DNA from: Phycisphaerales bacterium UBA1910 | GTDB lineage: Bacteria > Planctomycetota > Phycisphaerae > Phycisphaerales > UBA1924 | NCBI GenBank assembly: GCA_002337545.1 | Contig: DDGE01000057.1 | Location: 46,358 to 57,804, forward strand | Direction of reading: 5' to 3' | DNA: 11,447 nucleotides | Shown here: in pieces, positions 1-5,540 of the stretch | Layout: each line of letters opens with the position of its first letter | Position numbering within the stretch: position 1 is the stretch's first letter | Position numbers and translations under genes: made by a program | Notes under the pieces: model-generated | The model's database searches: none | Seen by the model: the letters and a program-made list of their open reading frames with translations, nothing else | What the model was told of the DNA's origin: nothing

Positions 1-310
1 GCTGTTGGCTCGTCCGCACGGGCGGGGATTGATCATTGACGAGACGCAGCTCGGGTTGATCGGGTACGCCGGGTGCCGGCACAGACGCGAGGAGTCGCTC
101 CTCGAGCCCGTTGGGCATCTCAACGGGGTCTGTTTCAGCAAACGCGATGTCGAGTTCTGCAGCAACCGCTTCAAAGGCTTCGCGGGCGCTCATGTCCGGA
201 TCGAGACGATCCAGCTCGTTCATGTCGTTCTGCTCGTGCAGACCTGTTGCGTAATCGGCGCAGAGGTCGATCAATCGTTCGCTGAGTTCGTTGTGTTGGT
301 GATCACTCAT
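1..310 (-). CDS. anti-sigma factor, RskA-like, N-terminal part (runs off left edge)
   Basis: This is the first 103 residues of a protein read from the ATG at 308-310; the rest, including any membrane segment, lies outside the window. The visible part is acidic and helical. It opens with a block around residues 11-35 (LIDLCADYATGLHEQNDMNELDRL) and continues with an E-A-F-E-A-V-A-A-E-L stretch, then P-N-G-L-E-E-R-L-L-A. That order resembles the cytoplasmic sigma-binding domain of RskA-type anti-sigma factors, where a helical domain ends in P-P-x-L-R-x-R-L-L before the transmembrane helix. The H-x3-C-x2-C zinc motif of ZAS-type anti-sigma factors is not seen. The ATG overlaps the sigma-factor stop as ATGA and has a strong Shine-Dalgarno, so the two are probably translationally coupled. 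The function is inferred mainly from this position; the sequence alone is only suggestive. Confidence 0.7.
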   Translation of the reverse strand, partial: MSDHQHNELSERLIDLCADYATGLHEQNDMNELDRLDPDMSAREAFEAVAAELDIAFAETDPVEMPNGLEERLLASVPAPGVPDQPELRLVNDQSPPVRTSQQ

Positions 311-891
311 CGTGACACCTCCTTCGAATCAGCGGGGAGTTGCGGAGTTAGGAGGGTGCGGACTTCATCGAGTCCACGCCGAAGATGGGCTTTGACGGTC
401 CCCAAGGGCATCCCGGTCGACTCAGCGATCTGGGAGTGTGAGAGCCCGTGGATCACCGCGAGTTCGATAGTTTGACGACGCTCGGGTCGGAGGGATCGCA
501 AGACCCGCATAACACGCTTGGCCTGTGGGGTTGTATCCATCTGATCGATGGTGTCGTCGTCCCCTGAGCATGCGCGATCAGCACCCGGTGCATCGAGCGT
601 CACCTGGTCGGGTGCTCGTCCGATGCGTCGGATCTGATCGATGATGCGTCGTCTCGTGATCATGGCGACAAAGGTATCCTCTGAACCAACTGATGCGTCG
701 TACCGGTGAGCGCTTTTCCAGACATCGGCAAAGATCTCTTGCACAAGATCTTCAGCATCCGTCTGGGAGCGGATTTTTCGCCGAACGAGGGACCAGACCA
801 ATCCTGAGTAACGCTTGATCAGCGTCCTCATCGCGTCCTGGTCGCCCCTCGCAACCTCGGCGAGCAGCGGTGTGTGTTCGTTGCTCGTCAT
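307..891 (-). CDS. ECF-family RNA polymerase sigma factor (sigma-70 group 4)
   Basis: This 194-residue protein directs RNA polymerase to a small set of promoters. Region 2 spans about residues 25-90 and contains [14 protein letters not shown] (45-58), the core-binding and -10 recognition part. Region 4 spans about 128-180, with a helix-turn-helix in [22 protein letters not shown] (149-170) for -35 recognition. There is no region 1 or 3, and the length is typical of ECF factors. The frame is open upstream to an ATG at 1062, but those 57 extra residues are Arg/Cys-rich and resemble no sigma-factor sequence, so I start at 891. The Shine-Dalgarno there is only weak (AGGGG, about 13 bases upstream). 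The gene overlaps the anti-sigma gene and diverges from the fasciclin gene. The H-G-L-S and [11 protein letters not shown] wording fits SigK/RpoE-type members. Confidence 0.93.
   Translation of the reverse strand: MTSNEHTPLLAEVARGDQDAMRTLIKRYSGLVWSLVRRKIRSQTDAEDLVQEIFADVWKSAHRYDASVGSEDTFVAMITRRRIIDQIRRIGRAPDQVTLDAPGADRACSGDDDTIDQMDTTPQAKRVMRVLRSLRPERRQTIELAVIHGLSHSQIAESTGMPLGTVKAHLRRGLDEVRTLLTPQLPADSKEVSR
317..324 (-). promoter_or_regulatory. strong Shine-Dalgarno inside the sigma-factor 3' end
   Basis: On the minus strand this reads AAGGAGGT, seven bases before the anti-sigma ATG at 308-310. It lies inside the last codons of the sigma gene (K-E-V). Combined with the ATGA overlap, it supports this anti-sigma start and stoichiometric coupling of the pair. 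Confidence 0.8.
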
Positions 892-1017
892 ATCTCGGTG
901 CCTACCCCTGTTCCTGCTCCCGGACTGCCGATGCTCGACATATCGGGATGGGATTGCTGTACAGATCATAACCAATCCATGAGGGTCCTGCTTGCGTCTG
1001 CATTCGCAATCTATTGG

Positions 1018-1097
1018 CGAGCCGATGCAGGTTCGTGGGATTGTTTTTCGTCTTGTTTTCATGTTGAAAAATCTCTTCCCAGTTCCGCATCGGCTCG
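1018..1097. repeat. 80-base interrupted inverted repeat in the sigma/fasciclin intergenic region
   Basis: The arms CGAGCCGATGC (1018-1028) and GCATCGGCTCG (1087-1097) are perfect 11-base complements. Further arms nest inside them: TGGGA (1036-1040) with TCCCA (1077-1081), and TTTTTC (1044-1049) with GAAAAA (1066-1071). The result could be a three-part stem in RNA from either strand. It lies roughly midway between the two start codons, and no T-run follows it, so it is not a typical terminator. Confidence 0.6.
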
Positions 1098-1134
1098 GAA
1101 GTGGCCCCCGAAGTCAAGCCCAACCTCGCGGCGA

Positions 1135-1144
1135 GGTCCGGACC
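1135..1144. repeat. perfect 10-base palindrome, possible operator
   Basis: GGTCCGGACC is fully self-complementary. It lies 83 bases upstream of the fasciclin ATG and directly beside a GCGAGG/CCTCGC palindrome. A dimeric regulator site is possible, but a 10-base GC-rich palindrome can also arise by chance. Confidence 0.3.
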
Positions 1145-1170
1145 GCATCAGGCAGTGTCTGCCAGATGTG
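1144..1170 (+). promoter_or_regulatory. 12-pair hairpin in the presumed fasciclin 5' leader
   Basis: The left arm C-G-CATC-A-GGCAG (1144-1155) pairs with CTGCC-A-GATG-T-G (1159-1170) around a TGT loop. There is one G-T wobble and one A-A mismatch. The hairpin ends 57 bases before the start codon and does not cover the Shine-Dalgarno. It could stabilise the mRNA or bind a regulator. Confidence 0.5.
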
Positions 1171-1212
1171 AACAAGCCGTGCATTCCACAACACAAGCCA
1201 GGAATCTACACG

Positions 1213-1218
1213 AAGGAG
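1213..1218 (+). promoter_or_regulatory. Shine-Dalgarno of the fasciclin gene
   Basis: AAGGAG lies nine bases before the ATG at 1228. It fixes this start over the longer open frame that begins further upstream, because the next residues form a signal peptide. Confidence 0.8.
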
Positions 1219-1227
1219 ACCTCACCC

Positions 1228-2172
1228 ATGAATACCAAAGCACTCACTATCTTCACCGGCACCATCCTCAGCGCTTCCGTTGCGTTTGCAAACGCCGGCC
1301 CATGCAACTCGAGCACATCCAACCACTCGGACGCGATGATGACCAAGGCGAGCTACACCGCGAAGAAGGACATCGTTGACACCGCCGTCAGCGCTGGAAG
1401 CTTCACGATCCTCGCGAAGGCACTCACCGAAGCGGAACTCGTCGGCGCCCTCAAGGGCGACGGCCCGTTTACGGTCTTCGCACCCACAGACGAAGCATTC
1501 AAGAAGCTCCCCAAGGGCACACTTGAGACCCTTCTCAAGCCCGAGAATCGTGACATGCTGGTGGGCATTCTCACATACCATGTCGTTCCCGGCGAGTACA
1601 AGGCAGGCAAAGTCCTGAGCTCCAAGACCCTCACCACCCTGAACGGTCAGCGTGCAGACATCGCGGGTGGCGACATCGATAACGCAACGATCGTCAAGAC
1701 CGACATCGAGTGCAGCAACGGGATCATCCATGTCATCGACGAAGTGATCCTCCCTGAGAGCGATTCGATCCTCGAGATCGCGACCTCTGCGGGCTCATTC
1801 AACACGCTCGCAGCAGCGCTCGAAGCGGCGGACCTCATCGACGCATTGAGTGGTGAAGGCCCGTTCACCGTGTTCGCACCGACCGATGAAGCATTCGCAG
1901 CACTCCCGGACGGGACATTGGACATGCTTCTCAAGCCCGAGAACAAGGACAAGCTCCGTTCGATCCTGCTTTACCATGTTGTTGAGGGACGCGTCTACGC
2001 GGACCAGGCGATCGAAGCCGAGAAGGCAGCGACCCTACAGGGCGGCAAGGTCAAGATCACCAAGTCCTGGGGCAATGTCAAGATCAACGACGCCAAGGTT
2101 GTCAACGCTGACATCGAAGCAAGCAACGGCGTCATCCATGTCATCGATCGCGTGATCCTCCCGAGCAACTGA
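1228..2172 (+). CDS. exported protein with two fasciclin (FAS1) domains
   Basis: This 314-residue protein is secreted or surface-exposed. Residues 1-23 form a signal peptide ending A-F-A-N-A. Two FAS1 domains follow at about 48-177 and 180-313. Each has the H1 box [11 protein letters not shown] (81-91 and 213-223), a Y-H-V-V motif (117-120 and 249-252) and the H2 box G-(I/V)-I-H-V-I-D-x-V-I-L-P (165-176 and 301-312). The domains are closely similar to each other, which suggests an internal duplication. FAS1 domains generally act in adhesion to surfaces, matrix or other cells; the ligand here is unknown. I see no lipobox or cell-wall anchor. The gene diverges from an ECF sigma/anti-sigma pair, which suggests control by that sigma factor, and it ends in a strong terminator. 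Confidence 0.95.
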   Translation: MNTKALTIFTGTILSASVAFANAGPCNSSTSNHSDAMMTKASYTAKKDIVDTAVSAGSFTILAKALTEAELVGALKGDGPFTVFAPTDEAFKKLPKGTLETLLKPENRDMLVGILTYHVVPGEYKAGKVLSSKTLTTLNGQRADIAGGDIDNATIVKTDIECSNGIIHVIDEVILPESDSILEIATSAGSFNTLAAALEAADLIDALSGEGPFTVFAPTDEAFAALPDGTLDMLLKPENKDKLRSILLYHVVEGRVYADQAIEAEKAATLQGGKVKITKSWGNVKINDAKVVNADIEASNGVIHVIDRVILPSN

Positions 2173-2213
2173 TCCGCGATCAACCAGACCCCTGTGTGTG
2201 GGGAGTTGCCAGT

Positions 2214-2250
2214 GTCGGCGGCGTCCGTGTGGACGCCGTCGGCCTTTTTG
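2214..2250 (+). terminator. intrinsic terminator of the fasciclin gene
   Basis: A 13-pair stem (2214-2226 with 2231-2243, two G-T wobbles, core GGCGTCC/GGACGCC, loop GTGT) is followed by TTTTTGTGTTT. It lies 42 bases after the stop codon. On the opposite strand no T-run follows, so it is less likely to stop the converging gene. Confidence 0.9.
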
Positions 2251-2262
2251 TGTTTGTAGGAT

Positions 2263-2949
2263 TTAATCCTGCTTTGATGCCTCAATGAACTGAGACGCGG
2301 GCATATGCCTCACCGGATCAGGAGATTGAGGGTAGATCGGGAAAGGCAGAAGTGATGTTGTGTTTACGCGTCCCTCGATCGCGTTGGAAATGATCCCTGC
2401 TCGTCCACGGATCACGAGCATGTACCTGATCTGCGTCAGATCGCTTCCGTCGTATAGAGGGACATCGAACTGCCAGTACTGATGTCGATCGAGCATCACC
2501 CTGTGGTAGCTATTTCCACAGCCACTCGACGGGAGCATCTCCACATTCCTCCATTCCCCGTCTGCATTGAGCGCTTGCTGAACGATCGACAATCGACCAT
2601 CGACGGCGTGAAACGGAACGACCTGCCCGCTCGTATTGATCAGACGAACCCGATACCCCTTTGGCTCTCCTTCGACATCCGCATCAAGAAGGAGATGAAT
2701 CGAGTCCGCCTTGAGTTCGTGCTCGAAGTCGATATCGCGGGGCCAGTTGTCCGATGACGCATACCCACCCGGCGATTGGAGATCTTTGATCTTCGTGCCA
2801 GCCTCGCACGAGCCTTTTGGGTATCCGAACGGTGCGACAGAACAATCGTGCTGTGCGGGGGCATCGATCTCGACGGCAGGATCCGCTTGATCATCCGGGC
2901 CGGGGTATGCCATCCCGATCGATATGCTCGTGATCAATGCCGTCCACAT
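2263..2949 (-). CDS. conserved-looking, probably exported protein of unknown function
   Basis: I do not recognise a named family for this 228-residue protein. The ATG at 2949 has a strong Shine-Dalgarno (GAGGAGG, six bases upstream). The N-terminus M-W-T-A-L-I-T-S-I-S-I-G-M-A-Y is hydrophobic but short and lacks a lysine or arginine, so it is a poor signal peptide. An acidic linker (18-32) follows. The body has alternating beta-type segments, notably Y-R-V-R-L-I-N-T-S-G (99-108), D-G-R-L-S-I-V-Q-Q-A-L (117-127), S-S-G-C-G-N-S-Y-H (141-149) and Y-W-Q-F-D-V-P (158-164). This resembles a small beta-sandwich seen in uncharacterised extracytoplasmic proteins of Bacteroidetes and planctomycetes; that resemblance is from memory and was not searched. 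Three cysteines (36, 48, 144) could form disulfides if exported. It lies downstream of the photolyase gene, 91 bases away. Confidence 0.8.
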   Translation of the reverse strand: MWTALITSISIGMAYPGPDDQADPAVEIDAPAQHDCSVAPFGYPKGSCEAGTKIKDLQSPGGYASSDNWPRDIDFEHELKADSIHLLLDADVEGEPKGYRVRLINTSGQVVPFHAVDGRLSIVQQALNADGEWRNVEMLPSSGCGNSYHRVMLDRHQYWQFDVPLYDGSDLTQIRYMLVIRGRAGIISNAIEGRVNTTSLLPFPIYPQSPDPVRHMPASQFIEASKQD

Positions 2950-2973
2950 CGCCTGCCTCCTCTTCGCTTGTTC

Positions 2974-3026
2974 AATGAAACAGCGTACCAGATGCTCTAC
3001 GCATCTGACACTTCCAATGTTTCATT
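2974..3026. repeat. nested intercistronic hairpin between photolyase and downstream gene
   Basis: The outer arms AATGAAACA (2974-2982) and TGTTTCATT (3018-3026) are perfect 9-base complements. Inside them, CAGATGC (2989-2995) and GCATCTG (3001-3007) are perfect 7-base complements around a five-base loop. No T-run follows on either strand, so it is not a standard terminator. It may process or stabilise a shared mRNA, attenuate readthrough, or act as a protein-binding site for the downstream gene. Confidence 0.6.
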
Positions 3027-3040
3027 TCTCACTCGCGGGG

Positions 3041-4465
3041 CTATCCCTTGATCTTCTCAAACGCCTCGAGTGCGTCCTCGCGTGCTTGCTTGTGATCGAC
3101 CATCGGCTCGGGGTACTCCTCGCCGAGGGTGACACCCGCTGCGGTAAGTTCCATGGGCTTGGCTTCCCACGGCTCGTGGATCGCCCGCTTATCGAGCTTG
3201 CTCAGTTCGGGACACCACTGGCGGACATAATCCCCATCAGGATCAAACTTGGTGCCTTGGGAGACCGGGTTGAACACACGGAAATACGGCGCCGCGTCCG
3301 CGCCGCACCCGGCCGTCCACTGCCAACCCAGGGTGTTGCTCCCCAGATCGGCGTCGACGAGCGTGTCCCAGAACCACGCCATCCCTTCTTCCCACGAGAT
3401 CCGCAGGTCCTTGCACAGGAATGATGCGACGATCATGCGGGCGCGGTTGGGCATCCACCCTTCCGCCCAAAGGTTCCGCATCGCGGCATCGACAACGGGA
3501 TAGCCAGTCTGCCCACGCTTCCACTTGTCGAACTGGGACTTGTTCTTCACCCACGGGAAGTCCTTGAAGTTCTCGCGGAGAGGCTCGTTGATCGTGCGGG
3601 GGAAGTGGTTGATGAGGTGCTGGGCGAACTCGCGCCACCCGATCTCGCGCAGGTAGTGCTCCTTGCCCTTCACCTTCTCCCATTGTGGGTCTTGTGTGAT
3701 CGTGTGCCACATCCGACGCACGGAAATCTCTCCGAAGTGGATATGCGGCGACATGGCGCTCCACCCCGGGATATCCAATCGGTTCCGATCCTCGTGGTAT
3801 TCGCTCAGACGGTGCTCGACGAAGGCGGCGAAGCGTCCGCGTGCGCCCTTCTCGCCGGGTGTCCAGCGCTGCTCCATCTGGGTGTACCACTCGATGTCGG
3901 GGAGCAATCCGAGCTCGTCGATGTCGAGCGATTTGGTGTGCTTGTCCGGAGCGTTGAGCTTCCTGGGCGCGTCGAGGGGCTCATCGGGCGTGGCGGTCTT
4001 CATCGCCATCTTCCAGAACGGAGAGAACACCTGGTACGGGTTCCCGTCCTTAGTCATAACCGACCCGATCTCCCAGAGCAGGTGCATGGGGAACCGCTCG
4101 ACCTCGATATCGTGTCTGCCGAGTTCGTACTCAACGCGCTCTTCACGCTCCTGCAGATCGGGTTCAATGGACTCACAGAACATCACCCGATCCGCCCCAA
4201 CCGCATTCGCAACCTTGCGGAGTTCTTCCGCGGGATCGCCTTTTCGCACGACCAGAGCCGATCCCATCGTATCCAAACGCCCTTGGAGGGCCATCAAACT
4301 GTGATGAGCCCACCATTTGGTGGCCCCGCCCATTGCGGAAGGGCCGTTATAGTCGGGTTCATAGACATACACCGGCACAACTTTGCCACGCTCGGCAGCG
4401 GCGTTGAGTGCGGGGTGATCGTCAACTCGGAGATTGTTCGCGTACCAAACGAGCGTCGTTGCCAT
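3041..4465 (-). CDS. phrB: deoxyribodipyrimidine photolyase (class I type, FAD)
   Basis: This 474-residue cytoplasmic flavoprotein should split UV-induced pyrimidine dimers using blue light. The N-terminal alpha/beta antenna domain covers about residues 1-135 and the helical FAD domain about 200-474. By alignment from memory to E. coli PhrB, the electron-transfer tryptophans correspond to W315, W358 and W381, and the flavin N5-side asparagine to N377. The blocks G-Q-T-G-Y-P-V-V-D-A-A-M-R (318-330), W-M-P-N-R-A-R-M (337-344) and G-A-D-A-A-P-Y-F-R-V-F-N-P (388-400) are diagnostic. Complete active-site residues favour repair rather than a pure light sensor. The usual W-F-R-x-D-L-R near the start is W-Y-A-N-N-L-R here. 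I cannot decide whether the antenna is MTHF or a deazaflavin. The gene diverges from the cupredoxin-dockerin gene and lies upstream of an unknown gene. Confidence 0.95.
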   Translation of the reverse strand: MATTLVWYANNLRVDDHPALNAAAERGKVVPVYVYEPDYNGPSAMGGATKWWAHHSLMALQGRLDTMGSALVVRKGDPAEELRKVANAVGADRVMFCESIEPDLQEREERVEYELGRHDIEVERFPMHLLWEIGSVMTKDGNPYQVFSPFWKMAMKTATPDEPLDAPRKLNAPDKHTKSLDIDELGLLPDIEWYTQMEQRWTPGEKGARGRFAAFVEHRLSEYHEDRNRLDIPGWSAMSPHIHFGEISVRRMWHTITQDPQWEKVKGKEHYLREIGWREFAQHLINHFPRTINEPLRENFKDFPWVKNKSQFDKWKRGQTGYPVVDAAMRNLWAEGWMPNRARMIVASFLCKDLRISWEEGMAWFWDTLVDADLGSNTLGWQWTAGCGADAAPYFRVFNPVSQGTKFDPDGDYVRQWCPELSKLDKRAIHEPWEAKPMELTAAGVTLGEEYPEPMVDHKQAREDALEAFEKIKG

Positions 4466-4582
4466 GTGCAGTCCCTGATTCTGGGGATGGGAGAGAGGGT
4501 CTTCTCAGGACATCGAGAAGCGAATCCCGCCCGATGCACCGTCCCGCGAAATAGTCAGTAAACAACTATACAGGAGAGTCCC
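4466..4582. promoter_or_regulatory. divergent promoter region between photolyase and cupredoxin genes
   Basis: These 117 bases must carry both promoters. For the rightward gene, AGGAG at 4572-4576 is a good Shine-Dalgarno six bases before the ATG. TATACA at 4567-4572 resembles a -10 box, but it would place the transcript start after the Shine-Dalgarno, so I do not call it. For the photolyase gene only a weak AGGGA precedes the ATG. Confidence 0.4.
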
Positions 4583-5245
4583 ATGAACGCACGCACCACG
4601 ACCATCGCATTGCTGCTCACAGCCACAGCTGCTGTGCACGCGGATACGACCCAAACTGGCCCAAACTCGTACACCGTTGATGAGGGGGTCACATTCAACA
4701 TCCTCGCGATTGGTTCGAGTAGCTTCATCGTGAACTGGGAGGACGGCACCGGCTTGTTCAGCGCATTCGATCCCACCATCACGCTCAGCGCTGGGGAGAC
4801 CTATATCTTCGACAACCAGACTTTCAGTCATCCCTTCCGCATCACCGATGACACCCTCCCTGTTTCGGGCACAGACGGGAGCTATTCACGCACCACTTCT
4901 GACATCACGGTCATCGATAACGCATCACTTCAACCCATCGCGGACTTCACGAGCGATCCCCAGCCCCAGGACGACCCGATTACCTGGACACCGGGCAACG
5001 ACGACGCGGGCGAGTATTACTACACCTGTCTGGTTCTCTCGCACGCGGGGATGACCGGCAAGATCATTGTCGAGGCATGCCCCGCGGATCTGACCGGTGA
5101 TGGCAACCTCGATTTCTTCGATGTGTCCGCATTCCTGAGTGCCTACAACGCGATGGACCCCGCCGCCGACTTCACCGACGATGGGGTGTACAACTTCTTT
5201 GATGTCTCTGCTTTCCTCGGACTGTTTAATGCCGGGTGCCCCTGA
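4583..5245 (+). CDS. secreted cupredoxin-like protein with dockerin-like C-terminus
   Basis: This 220-residue protein has a signal peptide (1-20, ending A-V-H-A). A plastocyanin-like beta domain spans about residues 28-165. It carries H83 in S-H-P-F and then C149, H154 and M157 in Y-T-C-L-V-L-S-H-A-G-M, the full His-Cys-His-Met set of a type-1 copper site. After C166 come two calcium-loop repeats, D-L-T-G-D-G-N-L-D-F-F-D-V-S-A-F-L (169-185) and D-F-T-D-D-G-V-Y-N-F-F-D-V-S-A-F-L (196-212), ending N-A-G-C-P. Paired repeats of this type are common at the ends of Phycisphaerae exported proteins and resemble type I dockerin. They may mediate attachment or sorting; a cellulosome is not implied. The first calcium loop looks complete and the second is less ideal. 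Electron transfer is a possible role, but the partner is unknown. A terminator follows. Confidence 0.85.
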   Translation: MNARTTTIALLLTATAAVHADTTQTGPNSYTVDEGVTFNILAIGSSSFIVNWEDGTGLFSAFDPTITLSAGETYIFDNQTFSHPFRITDDTLPVSGTDGSYSRTTSDITVIDNASLQPIADFTSDPQPQDDPITWTPGNDDAGEYYYTCLVLSHAGMTGKIIVEACPADLTGDGNLDFFDVSAFLSAYNAMDPAADFTDDGVYNFFDVSAFLGLFNAGCP

Positions 5246-5286
5246 CCCTTCGTCCAGCATCGCTCAGTTCCATTTACCCGCGTTTG

Positions 5287-5308
5287 AGCACCCTCAGGGG
5301 TGCTTTTT
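5287..5308 (+). terminator. intrinsic terminator of the cupredoxin-dockerin gene
   Basis: AGCACCC (5287-5293) pairs with GGGTGCT (5298-5304) around TCAG and is followed at once by a T-run. It starts 42 bases after the stop codon. Confidence 0.85.
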
Positions 5309-5343
5309 CGTGCACCTGAATCAAGGGGTGCAACCGGGAATCG

Positions 5344-5401
5344 CCCCTGTGCGTACCAAAGAATGTTTGGTACACTTACACAGAAGGTACCATCACAGGG
5401 G
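5344..5401 (+). promoter_or_regulatory. nested, partly competing inverted repeats upstream of the STN-like gene
   Basis: Outer arms CCCCTGTG (5344-5351) and CACAGGGG (5394-5401) are perfect complements. Inside, GTACCAAA (5353-5360) pairs perfectly with TTTGGTAC (5366-5373) around GAATG. A second GGTAC (5386-5390) could pair with the same GTACC (5353-5357), extending the outer stem and breaking the inner one. Two folds are therefore possible. GGGG at 5398-5401 can also pair with CCCC at 5419-5422. The element lies about 140 bases before the start codon, so it may be a leader RNA structure or an operator. It matches no riboswitch class I recognise. Confidence 0.5.
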
Positions 5402-5540
5402 AAACACCGTGCGAAGGTCCCCACTCGATGCGCCGGATCGCCATCGACCCCTTCCGGACCAGACGGTTATGAGTCAGACACCAGACCTCACCGACGCACC
5501 ACACACACCCGATCCACCCCATCCTGACGGAGACCCGTAC

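Larger units (their letters stand above)
892..1227. other. divergent intergenic region between sigma factor and fasciclin genes
   Basis: These 336 bases hold no gene I can support. They should contain the promoters for both diverging transcripts, but I could not recognise a convincing -35/-10 pair, nor the GGAAC...GTC pattern of many ECF promoters, on either strand. The segment has an AT-rich patch near 1040-1075 and several inverted repeats, listed separately: a long interrupted one at 1018-1097, a palindrome at 1135-1144 and a hairpin at 1144-1170. A smaller 13-base palindrome (CCTCGC-G-GCGAGG) sits at 1124-1136. Confidence 0.7.

Noticed and set aside
892..1062. N-terminal extension of the sigma factor to an ATG at 1062
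   Set aside because: The 57 extra residues are Arg/Cys-rich and unlike any sigma region; the 194-residue form has the normal ECF length. The extension would also overlap the inverted repeat region.
874..1227. Longer start for the fasciclin protein
   Set aside because: It would bury the signal peptide inside the protein; the ATG at 1228 has a proper Shine-Dalgarno.
2258..2270. AGGATT-T-AATCCT palindrome over the stop codon of the minus-strand unknown gene
   Set aside because: A 13-base AT-rich palindrome without T-run or repeat partner; probably chance.
3605..4561. Long open frame on the plus strand, opposite the photolyase gene
   Set aside because: The minus-strand frame is an unmistakable photolyase; the antisense translation shows no domain and is a by-product of GC-rich codon use.
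4567..4572. TATACA as the -10 box of the cupredoxin gene
   Set aside because: The transcript would start after the Shine-Dalgarno that overlaps it, and no -35 is visible.
5080..5245. Cellulosome component based on dockerin-like repeats
   Set aside because: Such tails are common on Phycisphaerae exported proteins; no cohesin, scaffoldin or carbohydrate-active domain is present in the window.
5139..5540. Upstream extension of the STN-like protein, including the ATG at 5469
   Set aside because: The frame runs through the previous gene, its terminator and the leader structure. The signal peptide begins at 5541 with a Shine-Dalgarno before it.
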